Positions 47,425 to 57,558 are shown, counted from the stretch's first letter. The stretch: 64,000 nucleotides of DNA from Desulfuribacillus stibiiarsenatis (GCF_001742305.1 NZ_MJAT01000039.1:1-64000); one strand, 5' to 3'. Notes: a model not told the origin generated them from the letters alone. A program made the numbers and translations.

Positions 47425-48252
47425 ATGCCATATATGACAGTCAATGACCTTGATGTGTACTATGAGATTCATGGAACGGGCAATCCCATAGTGCTAATTC
47501 ATGGCGCTTGGATCGATTCGGAAATTTGGGATGAACAAGTACAGTATTTCTCGAAAACCAATCAGGTTATCGTGTATGATATCAGAGGGCATGGCCGCAC
47601 AGGAAAGGGTAGCACTCTGGATTATTCGATGGAGCTATATGCGAAAGATGTGTATCAACTGTTACAGAAACTTTCCATTCACAGACCGATAGTCTGCGGT
47701 TTATCAATGGGGGCCTTAGTGGCTCAAGCATATGCTTCCCATTACCCTGACAATTTAAAAGCTCTTATTCTGATTGGAGCAATCGCGTCCTCGTCGCTTA
47801 CTCTTCCAGACAAAATCATTACGCATGTTCTCGCTCCTTACTGGCTGTCTTCAACTATCGTACGGATCATTGGTAGTAAGGGATTAGCGTGGCTCGCTAC
47901 AGTATACTTATGGCTAATGAAAAGCTATGAGAAAGTTAATCACGAGCAGAATATTCAAGCATATTTCAAATATGTTGTGAGCAAGCATAGTGCCAGAGAG
48001 TTCAATAAGATTCTTAAGGCGATGTATTGTTTTACATTACAAGACTTACATCGGATTAAAGTGCCAACAGCGATTATAAATGGCGCAAAAGAGCTTAAAA
48101 TTATGTTTCTACATGCGCATGAGTTACACCGTAGGATTTCAGATTCTAAACGATTTGTCATTTCTAATGCGGGACACATTCCCAATGTAGAGCGCCCAAT
48201 TGAGACAAATCGAACGATTGAGCAGTTTATTCAGTCAATCAAGAAAACTTAG
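47425..48252 (+). CDS. Alpha/beta hydrolase
   Basis: A 275-residue alpha/beta-hydrolase fold enzyme. The oxyanion region is LIHGAWID, the nucleophile elbow [10 protein letters not shown] (Ser about residue 93), and the catalytic His in [11 protein letters not shown] (about 255). The substrate is unknown. It is probably co-transcribed with the EamA gene. Confidence 0.9.
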   Translation: MPYMTVNDLDVYYEIHGTGNPIVLIHGAWIDSEIWDEQVQYFSKTNQVIVYDIRGHGRTGKGSTLDYSMELYAKDVYQLLQKLSIHRPIVCGLSMGALVAQAYASHYPDNLKALILIGAIASSSLTLPDKIITHVLAPYWLSSTIVRIIGSKGLAWLATVYLWLMKSYEKVNHEQNIQAYFKYVVSKHSAREFNKILKAMYCFTLQDLHRIKVPTAIINGAKELKIMFLHAHELHRRISDSKRFVISNAGHIPNVERPIETNRTIEQFIQSIKKT

Positions 48253-48304
48253 ATTAGTTGGGGTTTTTACTCATCTATATGACGGAAGGCTTCGGAGAGC
48301 ATCT

Positions 48305-48550
48305 ATGTATTATGTATATATTGTAGAATGTAAGGACGGCACGCTTTATACTGGTTGGACCGTCGATTTGGAGAAGCGAATCAACGCACACAATCTAGGT
48401 AAGGGTGCGAAATATACGCGTGGACGGGCGCCTATTGAACTTAAGTATTATGAACAATTAGACTCGAAAGAGGCTGCACTAAGGCGAGAACATGCGATAA
48501 AAAAACTGTCAAGAAATGACAAGATTGAATTAATCATGTATGATATATAA
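48305..48550 (+). CDS. GIY-YIG domain protein (UPF0213/YazA-like)
   Basis: An 81-residue single GIY-YIG nuclease domain. The motif appears as [18 protein letters not shown], with the Arg in LEKRINAHN and Glu in RREHAIK. In B. subtilis yazA lies near the origin, so this may be the displaced counterpart. ATG 48305 is chosen because the family starts here. Confidence 0.9.
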   Translation: MYYVYIVECKDGTLYTGWTVDLEKRINAHNLGKGAKYTRGRAPIELKYYEQLDSKEAALRREHAIKKLSRNDKIELIMYDI

Positions 48551-48593
48551 GTAGATATAAGGATTGGTATAATCAAATCATGGGGTGATTGGA

Positions 48594-49280
48594 ATGAGAA
48601 AGCCGAACAGAATTCCATTACTATCGATTGTATGTGTATTGACCGCAGCTCTTATCTCTGGTTGTAGTTTGAATCCTCTTAGTCATTCGAAGAACGAACA
48701 GGTAGCGATACAAGAATTAGAAAATGAAATTTTATTAAAAAATGCTGAGATTGATGTGTTGAAGCGTGATCTACATAAACTTGAGGAACAGGACAAAAGT
48801 AAACAAATCGTAATCGACTATGTGGAGTATCTTGAAAAGCGTCGTTTAGTGATAGACGCTGTTCCACTTTGGGGTATCCCTAGGGAAGAAAGTGTGTATC
48901 TCAATGAAGTATTGTCTTATAGTGCAGTGGATGTACAATCAGCCGCTATAGTTGATGGGCAAGATGTATGGTTATTCGTGCGTATACCAGTATATGACTC
49001 CCCTATGAATTATATGGGCTGGATTCGGGAATCACAAACAGTGAAAATCACGGAAGAAAATGTCAAACAGACCCTTGGTGACATATATTTAAAAGAAGGC
49101 ATTACCATCTATGAAGTACCAGACGCTGATGATATCAGTCGCAATAAGGCAAGCCAGGTACCATTTGACTTGCGAGGAAGAATTGAACAGCAAGAAGGAG
49201 AGTATACGAGGATTGCGACAAGTGGCGGATGGAGATTCTGGGTAAAGACGGAACTCGTTGAATACCCGACCATCGATTAA
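48594..49280 (+). CDS. Lipoprotein with coiled coil and SH3-like region
   Basis: A 228-residue lipoprotein with lipobox LISGC (Cys about residue 24), a Glu/Lys/Leu heptad coiled coil (about residues 38-78), and a beta-rich part (about 90-225) that looks like two SH3-type repeats. Probably extracellular. GGGGTGATTGGA precedes ATG 48594. Confidence 0.75.
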   Translation: MRKPNRIPLLSIVCVLTAALISGCSLNPLSHSKNEQVAIQELENEILLKNAEIDVLKRDLHKLEEQDKSKQIVIDYVEYLEKRRLVIDAVPLWGIPREESVYLNEVLSYSAVDVQSAAIVDGQDVWLFVRIPVYDSPMNYMGWIRESQTVKITEENVKQTLGDIYLKEGITIYEVPDADDISRNKASQVPFDLRGRIEQQEGEYTRIATSGGWRFWVKTELVEYPTID

Positions 49281-49509
49281 AAGCTAAGTAAATAGATGCG
49301 AATTATTATATGATTGAATTGTTCGAACTCTTTTAGTACACTTAAATAGTATGAATCAAAATAAATATAGTCGTTACCTGTTTATGAGATAATCTTCGAG
49401 CAGGTAATGGCTTTTGTTTGTGTAATAGACTTTTTACAGGTAATCAGAGAAATACTGGGATGGGCATTAAGCTTATCCGTTAGAGTAACTTTTAAGAAGG
49501 AGGACGAAC

Positions 49510-49713
49510 ATGTCAGATAAAAAAGATTCTAGACGTCTCATCTACACATTAGCGGTTTGGGCTGGTGGGATTGGTTTTCTCGTTTCACTTCTTTATTTAG
49601 GATATATGTTTTGGCGCGGCAATCAACCAGGGGCGTTAGATTATCTCAACTTACCGATTACAATGTTTGCATACATTTACTTTAGAAATGAGCTTCGCAA
49701 AATAAACTCGTGA
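49510..49713 (+). CDS. Small two-helix membrane protein
   Basis: A 67-residue protein with two transmembrane segments (about residues 10-32 and 42-60). GAAGGAGGACGA precedes the ATG. No family is recognised. Confidence 0.75.
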   Translation: MSDKKDSRRLIYTLAVWAGGIGFLVSLLYLGYMFWRGNQPGALDYLNLPITMFAYIYFRNELRKINS

Positions 49714-49753
49714 GATAGCTAAGACAGGCTCACTGAGAAACAAGGGACATCTA

Positions 49754-49909
49754 TTGAATACAGCAGGAAATCATAGCAGAATTGAGATTGACGAGTTATT
49801 TAGAGAAATTTTTCCTAACAGTCTGGACGGGATTCTCGTGTCTCGACCAGACTTGAGAATTTTGGCTCGCCATTTTTCCACACTACGAAAGAGTATGGTA
49901 ATGGGCTAG
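49754..49909 (+). CDS. Possible 51-residue protein
   Basis: A TTG start with AAGGGA 7 nt upstream opens a frame of 51 codons (ending LARHFSTLRKSMVMG). It overlaps a hairpin (AGTCTG with CAGACT). Composition looks like protein, but no homologue is recognised. Confidence 0.4.
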   Translation: MNTAGNHSRIEIDELFREIFPNSLDGILVSRPDLRILARHFSTLRKSMVMG

Positions 49910-49933
49910 TGATTTTCGCAAATTAGGCAGTAT

Positions 49934-50920
49934 CTATTGAATACTCACTTTTTGCATTTCACTCTTTTTTGCGATTAACTCTGCCGCTATACTAATGGCG
50001 ATTTCCTCAGGGGTCTCTGCCCCAATAGAAAGTCCAACAGGACAGGTAACCTTTTCTAATTCCTCTTGTGCAATACCATCCTCTATCAGTGCTTGATAAA
50101 TTACCTGCTTCTTTCGATGACTGCCAATCATACCTATATAGCAAGCGTCACTTGCTATGACTTGCTGTAAAACAGCCATATCATATAGATGGCCACGGGT
50201 TACGATGATTACATAACAGCCATCACAAATGGTAATTTCTCTAGAAAAGTCTTCTAGTGAAGGTACAACTATCGTTTGTGAAGTAGGGAATAACGTCGAG
50301 TTTGCGTATTCTGGACGATCATCCACTACCACAACATCAAAACCTATCGTCTTTAGCACTGGAGCTAGTTTTTGACTAACATGCCCAGCGCCAAAGATGT
50401 ACACAGTAGGATTCGGTACAATCGAATCCACCCAATACGCGTCAGCCTTGAGAACAGGCATTTCTGCGGGATTCCCGACTTGTAAGACAAGTGAATCTTG
50501 GGAAATTTCAGTGCCTGTAATTGGGAGTAAGTGATATAGAGATACGGTTTTCTTCCCTTTCAGGGACGTTACAATCTTCTCGAAAACAGTGAGATGAGCT
50601 GGATTTTTCGCATTAATAAACTGCAATAAAACGTCAACGCTACCGCCGCAAATCATTCTCCGTTCCTTCGCATTCGGACTCGTTAAGTCGAAATGTTTTA
50701 GCATAGGAAAGGAGGTATCCCAAAGCGTTGGCGCCAAACCTTGTACTTGCCCCTCAAGGGAGCCGCCACCAATCGTACCGATGATCGAACCATCTTGTTT
50801 CACGGCCATTTTTGCCCCTGTGTTTCTCGGCGCGGAACCTCTCCGCCGAACAATCGATGTTAGGACAAAGCTGTCTCCTCTTTTCAACATACTATATAGC
50901 TCTTCATAGAATGTTATCAT
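49934..50920 (-). CDS. xdhC: XdhC-family molybdenum hydroxylase maturation factor
   Basis: A 328-residue XdhC/CoxI protein. These proteins protect and insert the sulfurated (or selenated) molybdenum cofactor into xanthine dehydrogenases. Visible are IGTIGGGSLEGQVQ, RMICGGSVDVLLQ (Cys about residue 90), and a Rossmann domain PTVYIFGAGHVSQKLAP (about 170-190). It ends the four-gene operon with yqeB, mocA and yqeC. GGAGAGG supports the start at 50920. Confidence 0.92.
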   Translation of the reverse strand: MITFYEELYSMLKRGDSFVLTSIVRRRGSAPRNTGAKMAVKQDGSIIGTIGGGSLEGQVQGLAPTLWDTSFPMLKHFDLTSPNAKERRMICGGSVDVLLQFINAKNPAHLTVFEKIVTSLKGKKTVSLYHLLPITGTEISQDSLVLQVGNPAEMPVLKADAYWVDSIVPNPTVYIFGAGHVSQKLAPVLKTIGFDVVVVDDRPEYANSTLFPTSQTIVVPSLEDFSREITICDGCYVIIVTRGHLYDMAVLQQVIASDACYIGMIGSHRKKQVIYQALIEDGIAQEELEKVTCPVGLSIGAETPEEIAISIAAELIAKKSEMQKVSIQ

Positions 50921-50957
50921 TGAATTGAACCTCTCCATTTCAGTAAATTATGCATTA

Positions 50958-51788
50958 TCAGGGCATATCTGTTAAGTACAGGATTGCTTCTAGTAATCCA
51001 CCGGCAACAGCCCTTGCCTTGTCAGAAATTGTGTAACAATACTGCTCTTGACTACGAGGGTCTACGTCAGCTATTTTCATACCCTTAACCACGTTAATGT
51101 CATGATAGATTACTCCGCGCAGCATACCGTCGATTAAGGATATCACTGGAGTATTGTCCACGTATCCAATCGTTTGGCCTTTTGCAACTTGCGAGCCTAT
51201 CGCTATACTGCAATAAAAGGTTCCATGATGCGGCGCGCGTAGGACACGATCGACGCTATAGCCTAGAATATCACCAGGAACTTTCGTATCAGCTTGCGCA
51301 GTTCCGTTATAAATTACTTTTCCTAAGTAATGGCCGCGGTTCGTTTCAATGACCGCATGCACATCTTGTCCAGCCGTATAGCCAGGACCTATGCCAATGA
51401 CAATCGGTGCCATTTGCCGGGTAAGACCGAGACTTCTCTTTGATAGAGTTGCATCCACTACGGCATGCAGATCGTAGCTCGCTAACAATTGAGTAGGTAG
51501 TGATCGTAGGATAGTAGCGTGTTCATCGATTAGAATAGGAATATGTCGGTTGTTAAGAAGGCTAATAACATCTTGGCAATCAAAGGCTAGCTTTGCCGTT
51601 ACTTGTTCGATGGTAATGGAACCGTCATAGACAGCCTGCGCGAATGAAACTGTTCGGCGAATCATTGTTGGCTTAGGAATTTCTAGGATCATCACAGAGA
51701 ACCCTGCCATATGCAAGCGGTGTGCAACTCCTGTTGCAATATCACCGCCGCCTCGAATTACAATTAACTTTTTCCTAAACAATCCCAT
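50958..51788 (-). CDS. yqeB: YqeB, selenium-dependent molybdenum hydroxylase system protein
   Basis: A 276-residue protein of the YqeB (EF2563) family with an N-terminal nucleotide-binding start (LIVIRGGGDIATGVAHRL). YqeB occurs only with selenium-dependent molybdenum hydroxylases. Its neighbours yqeC, mocA and xdhC complete the set. The hydroxylase itself is probably the 940-residue protein at 16676-19498. AGGTAGGTG precedes ATG 51788. Confidence 0.92.
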   Translation of the reverse strand: MGLFRKKLIVIRGGGDIATGVAHRLHMAGFSVMILEIPKPTMIRRTVSFAQAVYDGSITIEQVTAKLAFDCQDVISLLNNRHIPILIDEHATILRSLPTQLLASYDLHAVVDATLSKRSLGLTRQMAPIVIGIGPGYTAGQDVHAVIETNRGHYLGKVIYNGTAQADTKVPGDILGYSVDRVLRAPHHGTFYCSIAIGSQVAKGQTIGYVDNTPVISLIDGMLRGVIYHDINVVKGMKIADVDPRSQEQYCYTISDKARAVAGGLLEAILYLTDMP

Positions 51789-51895
51789 GTGAATCACCTA
51801 CCTTTATTCGATATTCCACTTCTAGTTCATGTACACTTTTATTCCTGTACAATTTATTCTTTATACCATTTTTATTCCGTATGCCATTTTATTTC

Positions 51896-52540
51896 TTATT
51901 TCCAATGGTGGTACTCTATTTCTGTATCAATATCTACAAAACACTTATGGTCGTGCCAAGGTAATTCATAGACAAAAGATTGAGCCATGTGCATTAAAGC
52001 TCTGCCACCTAGGTCGCCTTGCAAATCCATCAGCTCTTTACGCCATCCGGCTCCAAATAAAACTGGACTCTGTCGCTCTCCAGCAAAGACAGGGGCAATA
52101 ATGGTGTTGCGTTCTTTATCGTTCATCGAATCAAATAGATTCTGTATAGCAAGAAGTATGTCTTTATCTATGAAAGGCTGGTCACCTTGAATGAATAGAT
52201 AGCCGTCTATATGAGGGTCGAAGCTCTCAGTTGCTATTTTCACAGAAGTACTCTTTTCGTGAGATGAGACTGTGTGTATAGATAGCGGCTGATTAGTCTT
52301 CATATGTAAAGATAGTACTTCATCAGTTTCAGTAGTCGTAAGACTACATAGTATATCTTGGACGGGGTGGGTAGTTTCATGATTGCATATTACCACGATT
52401 TGCGACCATGGAATCTGTAAGACTGTTCTAATAACATGTTCAATCATCGGCTTGCCTTTGATTGGTAGCAGTAGTTTCTGTGTCCCCATTCTAGTACTAT
52501 TTCCAGCAGCCATGATAGCAACGCCGATGGTTTTGCTCAT
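51896..52540 (-). CDS. mocA: MocA-like molybdenum cofactor cytidylyltransferase
   Basis: A 214-residue nucleotidyltransferase (MobA/MocA fold). The nucleotide motif is AIMAAGNSTRMGTQKLLLP, with QGDQPFI as the metal site. It probably converts MPT cofactor to the cytosine dinucleotide form used by XDH-type enzymes. Confidence 0.9.
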   Translation of the reverse strand: MSKTIGVAIMAAGNSTRMGTQKLLLPIKGKPMIEHVIRTVLQIPWSQIVVICNHETTHPVQDILCSLTTTETDEVLSLHMKTNQPLSIHTVSSHEKSTSVKIATESFDPHIDGYLFIQGDQPFIDKDILLAIQNLFDSMNDKERNTIIAPVFAGERQSPVLFGAGWRKELMDLQGDLGGRALMHMAQSFVYELPWHDHKCFVDIDTEIEYHHWK

Positions 52541-52617
52541 CCTAATCCCTCTTTAAACTTTTTTGGTCTGACGCATAGTGGATCACTCTATATGCTTATA
52601 TCAAATAGAAGCGGCGG

Positions 52618-53478
52618 TTATAATAGACGATTGGTTGTAATAATTGATAGCGGCCGCATAGCAGTTCCAAATCCAGTGGTAATTACAATACTGTCTAATT
52701 CTATACTGTCTAATACTATACCGTCCGACTCCACACTGTTTAATTTATGTTGTCCGTAAGCATTTGAAAGTGCTTCGCGGATGGAATGCTCTAATTTTTG
52801 AATAGTGTGAGTCCCGCAACAGGCATTAGCACCACTTAATACTAAGACTTTTCTGCCTTTGGTGCGGGCAAAGATTCCGTTCGGATGCACAGCTAGTTCT
52901 ATGATATCCTGGAGTGTAACGATTGAATTCTCCAATGTATTAAGAACAAGGGATACCTCGGCAAGTCGATGGGTAATCGCATGATTCAAAGGCATACCGA
53001 TCGCTTGTAAACTGAGTACTCCTAGCGTAACCTTTGTCAAGTCGGGTACCACTGGTTCATGCTCAGCAGGAGCTTTTAACAAACGATGGTTGGCACCATC
53101 GCCTTCTACTAGGAAATGAAGGCTCGGGAACTCATCAGCTAAGGTTTGATAGATTTGATCAATATGCTCTTTACTATGACCGACGACCTTCTGCAATTCG
53201 TAACGCTTACCCCATCCAGCACATTGAAAGTGTGTAAGAAAACGTTGAATGTATCGCGCGCTTTTATCAACATCTGATATAATAATAGTAGGCAAAGGCA
53301 TATGGGTATCGATATGTAATTGTGGAGCTAGCATCCGCGTAGTAGTTGTTAGCACCAATGGTAGGCGCAAGTTATAAAGTTCCAAGGCAACGCTTTGTAA
53401 TAGAGAGGTTTTGCCACCAGCTCCTACAGCAGTATAAATCCCTGATTGCGGAATTGCTAAAGAATCTAATAGATTCAC
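52618..53478 (-). CDS. yqeC: YqeC, selenium cofactor biosynthesis protein
   Basis: A 286-residue P-loop protein of the YqeC family (GAGGKTSLL, about residues 19-27), linked to selenium-dependent molybdenum hydroxylases. The LVEGDGANHRLLKAP and LSGANACCG motifs are typical. The C-terminal part has an unusual Asp/Ser-rich near-repeat (SDGIVLDSIELDSIVI). It starts at GTG and is the first gene of the operon. Confidence 0.9.
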   Translation of the reverse strand: MNLLDSLAIPQSGIYTAVGAGGKTSLLQSVALELYNLRLPLVLTTTTRMLAPQLHIDTHMPLPTIIISDVDKSARYIQRFLTHFQCAGWGKRYELQKVVGHSKEHIDQIYQTLADEFPSLHFLVEGDGANHRLLKAPAEHEPVVPDLTKVTLGVLSLQAIGMPLNHAITHRLAEVSLVLNTLENSIVTLQDIIELAVHPNGIFARTKGRKVLVLSGANACCGTHTIQKLEHSIREALSNAYGQHKLNSVESDGIVLDSIELDSIVITTGFGTAMRPLSIITTNRLL

Positions 53479-53598
53479 TCTGTCACACCTTTTTATAGTA
53501 GTCGGTTCGATTCATTATATCAAAACATACGACAAAGTTGAAAAAGAAGATAAGAAAATTTAATCCATAGAACATTGGGGAAAGTGAAGGTGTTGCGC

Positions 53599-55203
53599 GT
53601 GTTTGATATTGTCTTGAAAAACGGGAGAATTGTGGATGGAACGGGAAGTCCTTGGTTTTATGGAGACATTGGCATCACAGAGGACCGTATTCAGTACATA
53701 GGTAAAATTGCGTCTGAGCATGGGCATACAGTGTACGATGTTTCAGGGCATTATATTTCCCCAGGATTTATTGATATGCATAGTCATTCAGACTTATATA
53801 TATTGGAGCAACCATATTTATCAGCAAAAGTTAGACAAGGGATCACCACGGAATTACTAGGCCAGGATGGTATCGCTGCTACTCCGCTTCCGAAGCAATA
53901 TGTTACCGATTGGAAAGGAAATTTGGCAGGTCTTGATGGAGAGCCGAATATAGAATGGGATTGGACAGATGTAAAAAGTTATCTAGAGCGTATTGAACAA
54001 GTAATGCCTAGCCATAACCTTGCATTTCTAGTTCCCCACGGCAACATTCGGATGGAGGCTATGGGGTTAGAGGGAAGAGCGGCAACGCCACAAGAAATTG
54101 CGGCAATGAAACAGCTGTTAAGAACGGCCCTAGAGCAAGGTGCGTGTGGTATATCTAGTGGACTTATTTACTATCCATGTGTTTTCGCTGATACGAATGA
54201 ATTGACCGCATTATGCGAGGTGGCAGCTGAGTATGGTGTGCCTTTTGTAGTTCACCAACGAAGCGAAGGCGACGAGATTGTAGAGTCTATGATGGAGCTT
54301 ATAAATATTGCGGAACACACAAAAGCACATCTGCATTTTTCCCATTTTAAAGTTTGTGGAGAAAAGAACTGGAACAAGACAGCAATTGTATTAAAGAAAA
54401 TTGACGAGGCCCGCACAAAGGGAATCGAAATCACCTTTGATCAATATCCATATACTGCTGGCAGTACAATGCTAAGTGCAATTTTACCGCCTTGGGTACA
54501 TGAAGGTGGTACGTCCAGCATGCTCAATCGCCTGAAAGATAAGTCGGCGAGGGAACGGATAAAGAAAGAAATGGCAGAAGGGTTTAGCGGTTGGGATAGC
54601 ATTGCTGCTTGGGCGACTTGGAAAGGGATTTACATTACGTCGGTAAAAACAGCGGCAAATCAAGATTGCATCGGAAAGCATATAGAAGAAATTAGCCAGT
54701 TAAGGAATGTGAGTGATCCAGCAGATATGGCACTACGTTTAATAGAAGAGGAAGAAAATGCGGTCGGGATGATTGACTTTGTCATGGATGAGTCTTCAAT
54801 TGGGCATATTATGAATCATCCAGTGGGGACCATATGTACCGATGGATTACTGGGAGGAAAGCCACATCCTCGAGCATATGGTGCGTTTCCTAGGATACTA
54901 GCAAAATACGTACGCAATGACCAAGTCATCGGTCTGGAACAAGCCATTCGACGCATGACTTCACAACCGGCTAGGATTATCGGTTGCTCAGATCGTGGCG
55001 TGATCCGTGAGGGTTTGAAAGCGGATCTTGTAGTATTTTCATTAGATGGTGTTCAAGATACAGCGACCTTTGAGGACTCTAGGCAAGCGCCAATGGGGAT
55101 TGATTATGTAATCATTAATGGTGAGGTTGTAGTGGAAGGCGATGCGGAAGTCCACGTGCCAGCTGGTAAGGTGATTCGCAGAACATATTATACGCAATGC
55201 TAA
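53599..55203 (+). CDS. N-acyl-D-amino-acid deacylase-like amidohydrolase
   Basis: A 534-residue amidohydrolase of the D-aminoacylase/dihydroorotase group. Metal ligands are in IDMHSHSDLYI (about residues 65-75). The HFSHFK histidine and GTICTDGLLGGKPHPRAYG with the catalytic Asp are also visible. Members release D-amino acids from acyl derivatives or act on ring amides. Next to the selenium-molybdenum genes it could serve purine or hydantoin breakdown. GTG 53599 gives the usual N-terminus (FDIVLKNGRIVDGTG), with GAAGG upstream. Confidence 0.85.
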   Translation: MFDIVLKNGRIVDGTGSPWFYGDIGITEDRIQYIGKIASEHGHTVYDVSGHYISPGFIDMHSHSDLYILEQPYLSAKVRQGITTELLGQDGIAATPLPKQYVTDWKGNLAGLDGEPNIEWDWTDVKSYLERIEQVMPSHNLAFLVPHGNIRMEAMGLEGRAATPQEIAAMKQLLRTALEQGACGISSGLIYYPCVFADTNELTALCEVAAEYGVPFVVHQRSEGDEIVESMMELINIAEHTKAHLHFSHFKVCGEKNWNKTAIVLKKIDEARTKGIEITFDQYPYTAGSTMLSAILPPWVHEGGTSSMLNRLKDKSARERIKKEMAEGFSGWDSIAAWATWKGIYITSVKTAANQDCIGKHIEEISQLRNVSDPADMALRLIEEEENAVGMIDFVMDESSIGHIMNHPVGTICTDGLLGGKPHPRAYGAFPRILAKYVRNDQVIGLEQAIRRMTSQPARIIGCSDRGVIREGLKADLVVFSLDGVQDTATFEDSRQAPMGIDYVIINGEVVVEGDAEVHVPAGKVIRRTYYTQC

Positions 55204-55222
55204 ACTACGTCATAATCTTTGA

Positions 55223-55699
<477 letters not shown>

Positions 55700-56197
55700 T
55701 TATCGATATTTTTTCATCTCTTCTTCGATGGATGCACGTAATAGTTCATCTTCGATTTCGTCTTCTTCGGTTCTCTTCTTGGAAACCTTTGGTGCATTGG
55801 CCATTCTTTCTTCGCGGTCTTTAATGTAACGGTATATGAAATACCCTGCCGCCGCAATACCTACGAAAGGTAGCGTCCATACTAATAAGTTAAATCCAGA
55901 GAACGGTGGTGATATTAAGACAGTTGCTCCATATTTTTTTACAAAAAGTTTCTTTATCTCGTCTTTCGTGTGCCCTTCACGCAATAACTGTTTAATTTCT
56001 TCTCGTTTTTGTATAGAACCACCCGACGGGCAGTCAATTAGAGGAACGCCTCAATCAACAGAGAAGAATAAGTCAACAACATCGCGATATACTTCATAAG
56101 GGACATCTTCCTCAACGGCTAGTACCATACCAGGGTTTAATAGAGAAATTAATAAAGCCCCTGTGAATATTAGAGAAAATAGCTTTGTCGCTTTCAT
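55700..56197 (-). CDS. CcmH-like cytochrome c maturation protein with in-frame UGA (putative selenoprotein)
   Basis: The frame from ATG 56197 (GGAGG upstream) to 55700 has 165 codons and one internal TGA, codon 49 (56053-56051). Residues 1-27 are a signal peptide. Then come VVDLFFSVD, the TGA, GVPLIDCPSGGSIQKREEIK, and the family C-terminus (ISPPFSGFNLLVWTLPFV with one transmembrane helix). CcmH/CycL proteins have a C-x(n)-C thiol pair. The TGA sits at the first Cys and the second Cys is 7 residues later. A hairpin (ACTGCCC, GTC loop, GGGTGGT) begins 16 nt after the TGA, where a bacterial SECIS is expected. I interpret codon 49 as selenocysteine; a recent nonsense mutation is the alternative. 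Confidence 0.75.
56018..56034 (-). promoter_or_regulatory. SECIS-like hairpin after the in-frame UGA
   Basis: On the minus strand ACTGCCC and GGGTGGT form seven pairs (two G-U) closed by a GUC loop. The hairpin starts 16 nt after the TGA at 56051-56053. Distance and loop guanosine are compatible with SelB-binding elements, but the fold is small and recognition by SelB is not proven. Confidence 0.45.
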
Positions 56198-56327
56198 GTC
56201 TTACCTCCAATACTTCAAACTGTTAAACATTATATCATAAATTCGGAAAATCTATTAACGAGCATTTGTGTCAAAACAGTGAACTTTTTTTGTCGCATTC
56301 TCTTCACCGAAGCAACGATAGTCTAGT

Positions 56328-56840
56328 TTAATTATAGGATAAGAACTCACGTAAAAACGGATAATCAGCTTGTGCGTCGTTATGTACGGCAATCCATACT
56401 ACCACATTATCTTCGGCATAATAATAATGATCCATACCCATCCCGGAGACATAAGCAATCATATAATTGTCGATACCTATCATTTTCTGGTCGAGAAATA
56501 CTTGGCTGTACTGCATTTTCTCATTCATGACTTGAAATTGCTCGGCTGCTTCATCAGGGGTATCAGTCGTAGTAATCCATATCGTTGCTTCTCGACTGCT
56601 TTGCTTATAATGATAGATAAAAGCATCCTCCATTGGGAAGCGTGTGCCGTGCAGACGTTCGATTTCAACCTTTGCAGCATTGCCACTTACCACTTTCTCT
56701 AAGCGAAACCCAGCGATTTCCTCCGATAAATTCAAAGGATTTGTAGAATCTTTCGCAGGATTGTTGTATACTGAAAAATAGACTATGGCAAACATAAGGA
56801 TAATAACAAAGATACCAGAACTAACTGTATTGTTCTTCAT
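56328..56840 (-). CDS. Membrane-anchored protein of unknown function
   Basis: A 170-residue protein with one N-terminal transmembrane helix (about residues 8-26) and an extracytoplasmic domain. GGAGG lies 7 nt before the ATG at 56840. No family is recognised. Confidence 0.75.
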   Translation of the reverse strand: MKNNTVSSGIFVIILMFAIVYFSVYNNPAKDSTNPLNLSEEIAGFRLEKVVSGNAAKVEIERLHGTRFPMEDAFIYHYKQSSREATIWITTTDTPDEAAEQFQVMNEKMQYSQVFLDQKMIGIDNYMIAYVSGMGMDHYYYAEDNVVVWIAVHNDAQADYPFLREFLSYN

Positions 56841-57047
56841 ACGAACCTCCTCACAAAAGCAATGAAATTGGCAATAGGCTTTGTCCTTACAATATACCAT
56901 AATCATGAAATGATAGAAAATATTTCTTGCCAAGCTTAAAAAAATGTTTAAAAAAACAGTTGACTTGTCTGTTTGATATGTGATAAGATGTTCTTGTCGC
57001 TGTTAAACAACTGCGAGTGAGAAGTATCATATAACCTCAAATAATAT

Positions 57048-57138
57048 GGAGAGGTACCCAAGTGGTTTAAGGGAGCGGTCTTGAAAACCGCCAGGCGTGT
57101 TAAAGCGTGCGTGGGTTCGAATCCCACCTTCTCCGCCA
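57048..57138 (+). tRNA. tRNA-Ser (UGA)
   Basis: A 91-nt class II tRNA with a long variable arm. The anticodon loop is CTTGAAA in the stem GCGGT/ACCGC, giving anticodon UGA. It ends in CCA. Confidence 0.97.
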
Positions 57139-57201
57139 TTAAAACCAACTCACTACGGGTTGGTTTTATTATTCAAATTTTATATGTATTTCTTTCATTA
57201 T

Positions 57202-57294
57202 GGAGTGTTGGCCGAGTAGGTCGAAGGCGCTCGCCTGCTAAGCGAGTATACGACTACAATCGTATCGAGAGTTCGAATCTCTCACACTCCGCCA
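57202..57294 (+). tRNA. tRNA-Ser (GCU)
   Basis: A 93-nt class II tRNA, anticodon loop CTGCTAA in CTCGC/GCGAG. The long variable arm is TATACGACTACAATCGTATC. CCA is encoded. Confidence 0.97.
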
Positions 57295-57298
57295 TAAT

Positions 57299-57375
57299 GT
57301 GCCCTTAGCTCAGCTGGATAGAGCGTTTGACTACGAATCAAAAGGTCGGGAGTTCGAATCTCTCAGGGCACGCCA
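57299..57375 (+). tRNA. tRNA-Arg (ACG)
   Basis: A 77-nt tRNA with acceptor stem GTGCCCT/AGGGCAC and anticodon loop CTACGAA in TTTGA/TCAAA. It is the substrate of TadA. CCA is encoded. Confidence 0.97.
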
Positions 57376-57446
57376 TTACTACTCTGATTATACTTCGATT
57401 CAAGATTCGAACGAAACAGAGTTTTTGAAAGTTTATCGTGCGACAT

Positions 57447-57540
57447 GGAGTGGTGTCCGAGCTGGCCGAAGGAGCACGATTGGAAATCGTGTAGGCGGTG
57501 TTGAACCGTCTCGAGGGTTCGAATCCCTCCCACTCCGCCA
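57447..57540 (+). tRNA. tRNA-Ser (GGA)
   Basis: A 94-nt class II tRNA, anticodon loop TTGGAAA in CACGA/TCGTG. It has a long variable arm and encoded CCA. Corresponds to the tRNA-Ser found before the SRP RNA gene in B. subtilis. Confidence 0.97.
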
Positions 57541-57558
57541 TTATAAAGTTTAAAGTTT

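Noticed and set aside
57081-57553. Protein-coding frames across the tRNA cluster
   Set aside because: They read through tRNA genes, whose cloverleaf features are clear.
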